Assembly: GCA_021158735.1 (NCBI GenBank) | Contig: JAGGUC010000105.1 | Coordinates: 1-11,537 of the forward strand | Direction: 5' to 3' | DNA from: Desulfurococcales archaeon | GTDB lineage: Archaea > Thermoproteota > Thermoprotei_A > Sulfolobales > NBVN01 | Length of the DNA stretch: 11,537 nucleotides | Part shown: positions 5,199 to 11,537 of the stretch, one piece after another | Layout: the number at the start of each line of letters is the position of its first letter | How positions within the stretch are numbered: the stretch's first letter is position 1 | The notes under the pieces: generated by a model | The model's database searches: none | What the model was told of the DNA's origin: nothing | The model's input: only the letters and a program-made list of their open reading frames with translations | Made by a program: the position numbers and the translations under genes

Positions 5199-7496
5199 AT
5201 GGATGCACCCACGATGGAAGTCGGTGAGTTACTGGGTAGGACGGCTGAAGTAGCTGGCGTTGATAGCAGTGAGGTTGAGTTCCTGCGTAGGGAGGTTCTA
5301 AAGCTTCTTGAGGATAGGGGTGTTAAGGCTCCGGAACCTGCTGAGTTCCTAGATGCTTGCGAGCATGTTGCACTACTCTGGGGCGTTATTGATGATAGGT
5401 GGAGTACTTTTGCTAAGGTACTGCTCCTGCTGAGGATCTATGGTGAGGCTGGGAGGGAGTTCAGAGGACTGAGTAGTGTTGAGGAGGTATTCACCTACCA
5501 GGCAGTCAGGCTCCTATACGCTAGGTACCTGCTCAGAGATGATGAAGGCAGGGTCAGGGAGGTTCCTGAGGACGTCTTCAGAAGAACCGCCTGCTTCGTC
5601 GCCACTGCAGAGTCAAGGTACGGCAGTAATCCAGAATTCTTCAGCAGGGAGTTCCTCAGGCTGATGAGTGAGCTACGCTTCATACCGAACTCACCCACAC
5701 TAATGAATGCCGGCACTAGGAGACACCAGCTAGCAGCGTGCTTCGTAGTACCTGTTGAAGATGATACAGGCGCTATACTGGATGCCCTCAGAGTTACTGC
5801 AATGATAATGAAGACTGGTGCTGGCGCGGGTTTTGACTTCTCGAGGCTGAGGCCTAAGGGCGACGTGATAGCTGGGACCGGGGGCAGGAGTAGTGGGCCC
5901 GTGAGCTTCATGAGGTTATTCGATGTTCTCACGGACGTGATCAAGGAGGGCGGTAAGCGGAGAGGAGCTATGATGGCCGTCCTCCATGACTGGCACCCGG
6001 ATGTGTCGGATTTCGTAATGTCTAAGTGCGGTCCTCACAGAGTGTTTGAGAACTTCAACTTAAGTGTAGGGATTCATGACTCCCTCATGAATGCCGTGAA
6101 CTTTAGGAATAAGTGGCGTCTCTACAACCCGAGAACGTGCTCTGAGGTGAGGGACCCACTGAGCACAGACTTAGAGAGGGCTGAACGTGTGTGCAGGTCC
6201 TGGGCTATCGTTGACGCCAACGAAGTACTTGACCGGATAGCGGAGTGCGCGTGGAGGTCAGGAGACCCTGGCGCAGTATTTATTGACAGGTTAAATGAGC
6301 ATAACCCAACACCCCACCTAGGCAGAATACATGCTGTGAACCCATGCGGTGAGACACCGCTCCTGGACTGGGAGGCCTGTAACTTAGGAAGCATTAATCT
6401 GGTCAAGTACGTTGAGTCAGGCAGGATCAGGTGGGAGGACCTCGCTAGAGATGTCAGGCTAGCCATCAGGTTCCTAGATGATGTAATAGACATGTCCTGG
6501 TATCCTGACCCAAGAATTGAGGAGGCGGTTCTGAAGACCCGTAAGGTGGGGCTGGGCGTCATGGGTCTTGCTGACATGTTGACCGAGCTGAAGATCCCGT
6601 ATGACAGTCATGACGCGCTCTACTTGGCTGACAGTGTAATGGAGTTCATAGCGTATCATGCGAGAGCTGAGAGTAATGAGTTAGCTAGGGAGAGGTCGCC
6701 CTACCCTGAGTTCCCGAGAAGCATTCACGCTAAAGGTAGATTCAACTGGGAGCCTCAAGTGCCTGCTAGGGAGATATACGACTTAAGTGCCGTCAGTGCT
6801 GAAGCAAAGAAGATCGCTGACGAAAGGCCTGAGCCTGACTGGGGGGCCCTGCGCAGGGAGATGCGTGAGGGAACCAGGAATGCGACAGTAACAACTATAG
6901 CACCTACTGGGAGCATAAGCATTATAGCTAATGTAACGTCAAGTATTGAGCCTTTCTTCGCTCTAGTTTACGTTAGGGAGGTGACCATAGGGAGGTTCCT
7001 GGAAGTCAATAAGTACTTAAGGCAGGTCCTCAAGCAGGAGGGAATCCTCAGTATGGACAAGTTACTTGATGTAGCTAAAGCAGGTGGTGCCGCTAAACTC
7101 GCTTGGCTGCCGGAGAAGTGGCGCAGGCTCCTGAAGACAGCGCATGACATAGAGCCTGAGTGGCACGTGAGAATGCAGGCAGTATTTCAGAGATGGGTCG
7201 ATAACGCAGTCAGTAAGACAGTGAACCTAAGGCATAACGCACCGGTACAGGCAGTTGCAGAGGTATTTAAGCTGGCGTGGAGGCTCGGCTGCAAGGGAAT
7301 CACGGTATTTCGCGACAGGTCCAAACCTGAGCAGGTAGTTAATGTGGGGAACGAAATTAATGAAGTACTCAGGTCGGTTCCTGAACCATCAAGGAGTAAG
7401 GACAGAACCTACCACAGGTGGTTCAGGATAGGTAGGGAGGAGCTTGCCGCTGCGCCTGAGGATTACTCAGGCGGCTGCCCATCATGCGACGTGTGA
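5199..7496 (+). CDS. nrdJ: Adenosylcobalamin-dependent ribonucleoside-diphosphate reductase (class II)
   Basis: This 765-residue enzyme reduces ribonucleotides to deoxyribonucleotides by a thiyl radical made from coenzyme B12, with no oxygen need and no separate radical subunit. Visible features: PNSPTLMNAG (163-172), first redox cysteine Cys181 in LAACFVVP, loop GAGAGFDFSRLRPKGD (207-222), active-site NPCGE (Asn381, thiyl Cys383, Glu385), second redox cysteine Cys394 in ACNLGSINL, APTGSISIIANVTSSIEP (568-585), and the C-terminal shuttle pair Cys760-Pro-Ser-Cys763, three residues from the end. There is no N-terminal ATP-cone of recognisable form in the first 50 residues, so overall activity control by ATP/dATP is probably absent. 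The protein stops right after the CxxC, with no extra zinc-finger tail. The ATG at 5199 fits a leaderless start. It stands alone and is followed by a 149-nt gap. Confidence 0.95.
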   Translation: MDAPTMEVGELLGRTAEVAGVDSSEVEFLRREVLKLLEDRGVKAPEPAEFLDACEHVALLWGVIDDRWSTFAKVLLLLRIYGEAGREFRGLSSVEEVFTYQAVRLLYARYLLRDDEGRVREVPEDVFRRTACFVATAESRYGSNPEFFSREFLRLMSELRFIPNSPTLMNAGTRRHQLAACFVVPVEDDTGAILDALRVTAMIMKTGAGAGFDFSRLRPKGDVIAGTGGRSSGPVSFMRLFDVLTDVIKEGGKRRGAMMAVLHDWHPDVSDFVMSKCGPHRVFENFNLSVGIHDSLMNAVNFRNKWRLYNPRTCSEVRDPLSTDLERAERVCRSWAIVDANEVLDRIAECAWRSGDPGAVFIDRLNEHNPTPHLGRIHAVNPCGETPLLDWEACNLGSINLVKYVESGRIRWEDLARDVRLAIRFLDDVIDMSWYPDPRIEEAVLKTRKVGLGVMGLADMLTELKIPYDSHDALYLADSVMEFIAYHARAESNELARERSPYPEFPRSIHAKGRFNWEPQVPAREIYDLSAVSAEAKKIADERPEPDWGALRREMREGTRNATVTTIAPTGSISIIANVTSSIEPFFALVYVREVTIGRFLEVNKYLRQVLKQEGILSMDKLLDVAKAGGAAKLAWLPEKWRRLLKTAHDIEPEWHVRMQAVFQRWVDNAVSKTVNLRHNAPVQAVAEVFKLAWRLGCKGITVFRDRSKPEQVVNVGNEINEVLRSVPEPSRSKDRTYHRWFRIGREELAAAPEDYSGGCPSCDV

Positions 7497-7578
7497 GTTA
7501 CGTAATTCACCAATCACTATTTTAGACGCTAAACACTTAGGAATTCAATAATTTATCCGGTGAAGCAGGTGTTAAATT

Positions 7579-7608
7579 AAAAACGTTCTTTCCGATAAGT
7601 TTTTTAAT
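7579..7608 (+). promoter_or_regulatory. Promoter region of the HAAT binding-protein gene, with wtpA-like element
   Basis: TTTTTTAATC (7600-7609 region) is centred about 27 nt before a predicted start near 7631, which leaves a short leader carrying GGTGA (7636-7640) before the ATG at 7646. Just upstream, AAAAACGTT (7579-7587) and CCGATAA (7592-7598) are present. Both words also occur, in the same order on the plus strand, at the wtpA promoter. AAAAAC and GTTTTT can also pair around a 13-nt centre. A second TATA-like word, AAATATAG (7611-7618), is an alternative. The T6 run may also help end nrdJ transcripts. Confidence 0.42.
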
Positions 7609-7645
7609 CTAAATATAGACATCATATACCTGTCCGGTGATTTAA

Positions 7646-8959
7646 ATGCCTCTACGTGAGGGCATATCTAAAACTGTATCAATAATTATAGTTATTGTAG
7701 TGATTATCGCAGCGATAGGAGGTATTGCAGCATACATGAGTCAGCAGGGACCTACAGCCACCCCAACTACTACGGCATCACCTACTACGACAGCACCAAC
7801 TACAACAGCACCCGCAACAACACCGTCACCAACAACGACAACCGAAGCCAAACCCATAATTATTGGTGCCACCCTCTCACTCACAGGTAAGTACGGCAGA
7901 ACCGGTGAGTGGTACAAGCTTGGCTATGAGCTCTGGGTTGAGCAGGTGAATAAGAAGGGCGGGCTGCTGGGAAGACCTGTTAAGTTGATACTCTATGACG
8001 ACCAGAGCGACCCGACGACAGCAGCTAGCCTCTATGAGAAGCTCATTACGGTAGATAAGGCAGACCTCCTCTTAGGACCATACTCCAGTGCTATAGCCTT
8101 CGCTGTGTCGAGTGTTACCGAGAAGTACCATAAGGTGATGGTTGAGGGCGGTGGTAACGCACTCAAGATATTCTCTAGGGGTTATAAATACATCTTCCTG
8201 ACGCTGCCGGGGCTTGATGAAAACATTACTAAGGGCCTCTTCGACTTCATAGCCTCACTACCCCTTGAGAAGAGGCCTAAGACCATAGCCATAATCAACG
8301 CTAACGACTTATTCCCTAAGGCCATAGCTAATGGAGCTGTCCTGTACGCTAAGAAGTTAGGCCTGGAAATAGTCCTGCATGAAGAGTACCCGAAGGAGGC
8401 CAAGGACCTGACACCACTGCTGACGAAGATCAAGGACCTCAACCCAGACGTCCTAGTCGGCGGTACTTACTTCCCTGACGCAGTACTAATAGTTAAGACT
8501 CTGAAGCAACTGAACTGGAGACCTAAGATCGTGTTCCTGACTGTAGGACCTGCTATGCCTGAGTTCTGGGAGACCTTAGGTGAGGACGCTAACGGCATCA
8601 TGGGTGAGAGCTGGTGGGAGCCTACAGCACCGTGGAAAGGCGTTGATGAGTTTGTTAAGGCTTTCAGAGAAAAGTACGGTAAGGACCCGGACTACCATGC
8701 CGCGTGTGCGTACGCGGCTTGTCAGGTGATTGAGGAGGCTGTCAAGGCTGTAGGCAGCCTAGACCAGGACAAGATAGCTGAGTGGATCAGGACCTACACC
8801 ATCGAGACCATTGTCGGCCCGCTAAAGTACACTGAAGCAGGATACCCGACTCTAGGTCCGCTACTGATTCAGTGGCAGGACGGTGCCAGAGTAATACTCA
8901 TGCCTAAGGAGGCAACAACCGGGGAGCCTGTGTATCCGCTGTCACCGACCTGGGGGTAG
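7646..8959 (+). CDS. HAAT-family (Liv-type) ABC transporter substrate-binding protein
   Basis: The protein has 437 residues. Residues 1-6 are charged, 11-30 form one hydrophobic segment, 36-66 are a Pro/Thr/Ala-rich stalk likely to be glycosylated, and from about 70 a type I periplasmic-binding fold of the LivK/Peripla_BP_6 kind begins (IIIGATLSLTGKYGRTGEWY, then LWVEQVNKKGGLLGRPVKLI). The following LIL YDDQSDP and LLLGPYSS segments are typical ligand-site strands. It should capture a branched-chain amino acid, amide or similar ligand outside the cell for LivH/LivM/LivG. The ligand cannot be read from sequence. The Glu5-Gly6-Ile7-Ser8 stretch before the hydrophobic segment fits the archaeal class III (prepilin-like) signal motif. 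The ATG is supported by GGTGA five nt upstream. A 111-nt gap with its own T-tract and TATA-like element separates it from livH, allowing higher expression of the binding protein. Confidence 0.9.
   Translation: MPLREGISKTVSIIIVIVVIIAAIGGIAAYMSQQGPTATPTTTASPTTTAPTTTAPATTPSPTTTTEAKPIIIGATLSLTGKYGRTGEWYKLGYELWVEQVNKKGGLLGRPVKLILYDDQSDPTTAASLYEKLITVDKADLLLGPYSSAIAFAVSSVTEKYHKVMVEGGGNALKIFSRGYKYIFLTLPGLDENITKGLFDFIASLPLEKRPKTIAIINANDLFPKAIANGAVLYAKKLGLEIVLHEEYPKEAKDLTPLLTKIKDLNPDVLVGGTYFPDAVLIVKTLKQLNWRPKIVFLTVGPAMPEFWETLGEDANGIMGESWWEPTAPWKGVDEFVKAFREKYGKDPDYHAACAYAACQVIEEAVKAVGSLDQDKIAEWIRTYTIETIVGPLKYTEAGYPTLGPLLIQWQDGARVILMPKEATTGEPVYPLSPTWG
7751..7843 (+). repeat. Low-complexity Pro/Thr/Ala coding repeat (stalk)
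   Basis: Imperfect repeats of codons for Thr-Thr-Thr-Ala-Pro and similar units encode residues 36-66 of the binding protein. It is a surface linker between membrane anchor and binding domain, not a DNA-level element. Confidence 0.8.
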
Positions 8960-8993
8960 GGTTAACTCAACGCAAAGTTTTAATTAATACACA

Positions 8994-9005
8994 CTGCTTT
9001 TTATC
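8994..9005 (+). terminator. Possible T-tract terminator between binding protein and livH
   Basis: CTGCTTTTTATC lies about 35 nt after the binding-protein stop. With the earlier AGTTTTAATTAA (near 8975-8988) it gives a T-rich region suitable for partial archaeal termination. No strong hairpin is seen. Confidence 0.35.
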
Positions 9006-9047
9006 TCACCAGCAACTTGATCTTGTCATACATCATCGAGTGCTGTC

Positions 9048-9057
9048 ATAATTAAAG
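9048..9057 (+). promoter_or_regulatory. TATA-like element upstream of livH
   Basis: ATAATTAAAG is centred about 27 nt before 9080 and so would start a transcript just before the ATG at 9083. This suggests that livHMG can be transcribed separately from the binding protein. Confidence 0.4.
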
Positions 9058-9082
9058 TCTCCTGCCGTGGGTGGTGGATGAA

Positions 9083-9946
9083 ATGGTGGTTGAGGGAGCC
9101 CTGCTTCAGGCTCTTGTAACGGGCGTCCTGCTAGGCGGTGTCTACGCACTGATGACGTCAGGCCTGAGCCTAATATTCGGCGTCATGGACATAGCTAACG
9201 CTGCCCAAGCAACCTTCGCCGTCTTGGCAGCATACCTAACCTACTGGCTGCAGACGATCTATGGCGTGAGCCCCTTTGTTGGCATGGTAGTGTCTGCACT
9301 AGCTCTATTTGTGGTGGGGGTAGTGGTCTATAAGTTCATGGTTTCCAGGGTGGCTGGGTTGATGGCGTTCACACTGCTCTACATGATGGCTATGTTCTTA
9401 GAGAACACGATGATATTCACGTGGACTAACCTCTACAGGAACATTAGGGTTGAGTTCTTGACGACCTCGATAGGTGTCGGGGGTATCTACGTACCTCTGG
9501 ACAGACTGGTGGGGTTCGCTATAGCTGCCGTCGGCTTCGGGCTTCTGTCGTACTTCCTGAAGTATACGTACTTAGGTAAGGCAATAAGGGCCACAATGCA
9601 GAACCCGGTTGCAGCATCGCTAATGGGTATTAACGTAAAGTTCATATACTTAATAACGTTCGGGCTGGGGCTAGCACTCTCTGGATTTGCCGGAACGGTT
9701 ATGGGGGTAATATACTCGTTCAACCCTACGATAGCTGATGAGTGGATAGGTATAATGTTCGCTATAGTGGTTTTTGGAGGACTCGGGTCATTGATGGGTA
9801 CGTTCATAGCCTCACTAATAATTGGGGTCATAACGTCGATCGTAGGTACTTATGTGTCGATGGTGTGGTCGCCGCTGGTAGCGTTCGCTGTTCTCATACT
9901 GACGCTGTGGATCAAGCCATCAGGTATCATGGGGAGGAAGCTATGA
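9083..9946 (+). CDS. livH: HAAT-family ABC transporter permease LivH
   Basis: The protein has 287 residues with about eight hydrophobic segments, the usual size of LivH. Family marks are GLLGGVYALMTSGLSLIFGV-like sequence near 14-34, the cytoplasmic loop LGKAIRATMQNPVAASLMGI (164-183) which contacts the ATPase, and FAIVVFGGLGSLMGTFIAS (226-244). It forms half of the transmembrane channel with LivM. The family's usual N-F-A-H-G after GLSLIFGVMxI reads NAAQAT (39-44) here, a visible deviation. The frame is open from GTG at 9071, but ATG at 9083 is preferred: GGTGGTG lies about 8 nt upstream and the TATA-like element at 9048-9057 predicts a transcript start near 9080. The stop overlaps the livM start as ATGA. 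Substrate unknown. Confidence 0.9.
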   Translation: MVVEGALLQALVTGVLLGGVYALMTSGLSLIFGVMDIANAAQATFAVLAAYLTYWLQTIYGVSPFVGMVVSALALFVVGVVVYKFMVSRVAGLMAFTLLYMMAMFLENTMIFTWTNLYRNIRVEFLTTSIGVGGIYVPLDRLVGFAIAAVGFGLLSYFLKYTYLGKAIRATMQNPVAASLMGINVKFIYLITFGLGLALSGFAGTVMGVIYSFNPTIADEWIGIMFAIVVFGGLGSLMGTFIASLIIGVITSIVGTYVSMVWSPLVAFAVLILTLWIKPSGIMGRKL

Positions 9947-10893
9947 AGCCCGCAGTAACCTTAGGTAAGGTCGTAGCCGCAGTTATTTTCATTATACTAG
10001 CACTCGTCCCGGTGTTCTCGCCAGAGCTCTTCTACGTCGACTTCATGCTGCTACTCTACATGTACGCAGTAATTGCTGCAGGCTGGAACATCATAGGTGG
10101 GTACACGGGGTACTACTGCTTTGGGCACACAGCATTCTTCGGCCTGGGTGCATACACGACCGCTATACTTGTGACTAAGTTAGGAGTCTCACCATTCATT
10201 ACGTTCCCCCTGGGCGGGCTAGTAGCTGCAGCGTTCGCATTCGTCATAGGGTACCCGACACTCAGGCTCAAGGGGGCGTACTTCGCTATAGCGACACTTA
10301 GTCTGAGTTTCGCTCTTCAGATACTTGCACTCAACCTGACTCCGATAACTGGCGGTGGTGAGGGGATCTCACTGCCCCTGCCGCCGTGGGATATTGAGAC
10401 CACCATAACAATAATCTACTACATAATGCTCTCAGTCTTTGCAGCAACGATAGCAACCACATACTTCCTGGAGAGGTCTAGGGTGGGGCTGGCGCTTAAG
10501 TGCATTAGAGACAATGAGCTGGCTGCTGAATCCGTAGGAATCCCGACAACGATGATGAAGTTCATAGCGTTCCTCCTAAGCGCGTTCTTCCCGGGTGTTG
10601 CAGGAGGAATCTTTGCTTACTACGCGACCTACATTGACCCGCCAACAGTGTTTAACCCGAGCATCTCGATGTTCGCTATAGTGTTCTCGATGTTCGGCGG
10701 CGCCGGGTCTGTTACAGGACCGATAATAGGTTCCGCCATACTCTTTACTGTGAGTCAAGCGGCTAGATACACGATAGTGGTGCCTGGCTTCGACCTCATG
10801 GTCTTCAGCGTAATTGCTATAGCGATAATACTGTTCATGCCTAAGGGAATAGTCGGTGTCCTGAGAGAGAAGTACCGTATTAGACTACCGTGA
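9943..10893 (+). CDS. livM: HAAT-family ABC transporter permease LivM
   Basis: The protein has 316 residues, very hydrophobic, and is the second half of the channel. LivM marks are the GWNIIGGYTGYYCFGHTAFF stretch (47-66) with the next FGLGAYTTA, LRLKGAYFAIATL (107-119), TGGGEGI (136-142), and the ATPase-docking loop VGLALKCIRDNELAAESVGI (181-200). The reading frame is open upstream to 9742, but that part is just livH in another frame. The true start is the ATG at 9943, with GGAGG about 7 nt upstream and ATGA overlap with the livH stop. The overlap implies coupled translation with livH. It ends 10 nt before livG. Confidence 0.92.
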   Translation: MKPAVTLGKVVAAVIFIILALVPVFSPELFYVDFMLLLYMYAVIAAGWNIIGGYTGYYCFGHTAFFGLGAYTTAILVTKLGVSPFITFPLGGLVAAAFAFVIGYPTLRLKGAYFAIATLSLSFALQILALNLTPITGGGEGISLPLPPWDIETTITIIYYIMLSVFAATIATTYFLERSRVGLALKCIRDNELAAESVGIPTTMMKFIAFLLSAFFPGVAGGIFAYYATYIDPPTVFNPSISMFAIVFSMFGGAGSVTGPIIGSAILFTVSQAARYTIVVPGFDLMVFSVIAIAIILFMPKGIVGVLREKYRIRLP

Positions 10894-10903
10894 GGTGTCG
10901 CGC

Positions 10904-11537
10904 ATGACCCTACTAGAAGTAAGGAACGTTTGGAAATACTTCGGTGGTTTAGCAGCGCTGAAGAATGTGAGCTTCAGGTATGATGGAGGCATCCTAGGCA
11001 TCATAGGCCCTAACGGAGCAGGTAAGACTACGTTATTCAACGTCATATCCGGGGTTTACAGGCCCTCTAAAGGTAGGGTCTTCTTTGATGGAAGAGACAT
11101 TACCGGACTTAAGCCGCACAAGATATGTAAGCTCGGCATAGTCAGGACCTTCCAGATCCCTAGACCCTTCAGTAACGAAACAGTCCTAGAGAACGTGGTT
11201 GCTGCCAGACTCTTCGGGGGGCCGGGCACCATATCAATTAGTGAGGCAGAGGAGGAGACCATGGAGATACTCGAGTTCATTGGGTTGAGGGAGAAGGCTA
11301 ACGTTGTAGCTAAGTCACTGAATATTCATGAGAGGAAGAGGCTGGAGATAGGTAGGTGCTTAGCAACTAAACCTAAGATCATGATGCTCGACGAGGTCGC
11401 CTCTGGACTTACACCTGCTGAAGTAGATGAAATGGTCGAGCTGATAAAGAAGATCAACAGAACGGGGATCAACATTATCTGGATAGAGCACGTTATGAGG
11501 GCTATTATGAGGGCTGCTGAGAGGATCATTGTCCTCG
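10904..11537 (+). CDS. livG: HAAT-family ABC transporter ATP-binding protein LivG (3' end missing)
   Basis: The first 211 residues are in the window and the gene continues past the right edge; the family is about 240-260 residues, so most is present. Motifs: Walker A GPNGAGKT (35-42), Q-loop Gln84 in VRTFQIPRPF, Walker B IMMLDEVASGL (159-169, catalytic Glu164), and H-loop His196 region in IWIEHVM. The RTFQ and LDEVASGLTP forms are typical of LivG rather than LivF. The ABC signature is unusual: LNIHE (139-143) stands where LSxGQ-like sequence is expected, followed by the normal RKRLEIGRCLA. The start ATG at 10904 has GAGGTG six nt upstream. It should pair with a LivF ATPase, presumably encoded just outside. 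Confidence 0.92.
   Translation, partial: MTLLEVRNVWKYFGGLAALKNVSFRYDGGILGIIGPNGAGKTTLFNVISGVYRPSKGRVFFDGRDITGLKPHKICKLGIVRTFQIPRPFSNETVLENVVAARLFGGPGTISISEAEEETMEILEFIGLREKANVVAKSLNIHERKRLEIGRCLATKPKIMMLDEVASGLTPAEVDEMVELIKKINRTGINIIWIEHVMRAIMRAAERIIVL

Noticed and set aside
5495..5944. 149-codon minus-strand frame inside nrdJ
   Set aside because: Ser/Leu-rich shadow of the nrdJ coding strand, no family resemblance, no start context.
6122..6577. 151-codon minus-strand frame inside nrdJ
   Set aside because: Same pattern as other antisense shadows; it follows nrdJ codon periodicity and has no recognisable motif.
7751..7843. CRISPR or tandem DNA repeat
   Set aside because: The repetition is imperfect, in frame and codes for a Pro/Thr/Ala stalk, as is common in archaeal binding proteins.
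9742..9942. In-frame upstream extension of livM (67 extra codons)
   Set aside because: It overlaps the conserved C-terminal part of livH, encodes a non-hydrophobic peptide unlike LivM, and the ATG at 9943 has an RBS and ATGA overlap.
1..11537. Mobile element, integration site or defence island
   Set aside because: No transposase, integrase, terminal repeats, toxin or nuclease genes are seen; all genes are housekeeping or transport with uniform codon use.

Overview
The window looks like chromosomal DNA of a hyperthermophilic or thermophilic archaeon of the Thermoproteota (Crenarchaeota), probably Desulfurococcales-like. The evidence is archaeal TATA-type elements about 25-27 nt upstream of predicted transcription starts, several apparently leaderless GTG/TTG/ATG starts, GGTG-type ribosome binding sites, heavy use of AGG/AGA arginine codons, a WtpA-type oxyanion-binding protein, a DUF5679-like zinc ribbon and a CpsA-like M20 peptidase. 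The species cannot be fixed from the sequence alone.

The left part (1-5142) is read on the minus strand. From right to left it holds an M20 metallopeptidase/amidohydrolase, a complete tungstate/molybdate ABC importer (wtpA-wtpB-wtpC, overlapping genes), a Nudix hydrolase of the ADP-ribose pyrophosphatase type, a small zinc-ribbon protein, and the 5' end of a malate/lactate dehydrogenase-like gene cut by the window edge. A possible C/D box guide RNA lies on the plus strand between the Nudix gene and wtpC.

A 56-nt divergent promoter region (5143-5198) separates this block from the plus-strand half. That half starts with a class II (adenosylcobalamin-dependent) ribonucleotide reductase. It is followed by a HAAT-family (Liv-type) ABC importer: a membrane-anchored binding protein with a Thr-rich stalk, permeases LivH and LivM (ATGA overlap), and ATPase LivG, which runs off the right edge.

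Functionally this is mostly core metabolism and nutrient uptake: W/Mo acquisition for metalloenzymes, amino-acid or amide uptake, peptide/acyl-amino-acid hydrolysis, nucleotide clean-up and DNA precursor synthesis. I found no mobile element, CRISPR array, defence system or obviously new multigene system. The points most worth a second look are in the control regions. There is an inverted repeat with ModE-like half sites upstream of wtpA, which also has the form of a hairpin-plus-U-tract terminator, and a closely similar promoter element sits in front of the HAAT binding-protein gene. Other points are the C/D RNA candidate, the prepilin-like signal on the HAAT binding protein, and the short WtpC that lacks a regulatory domain.
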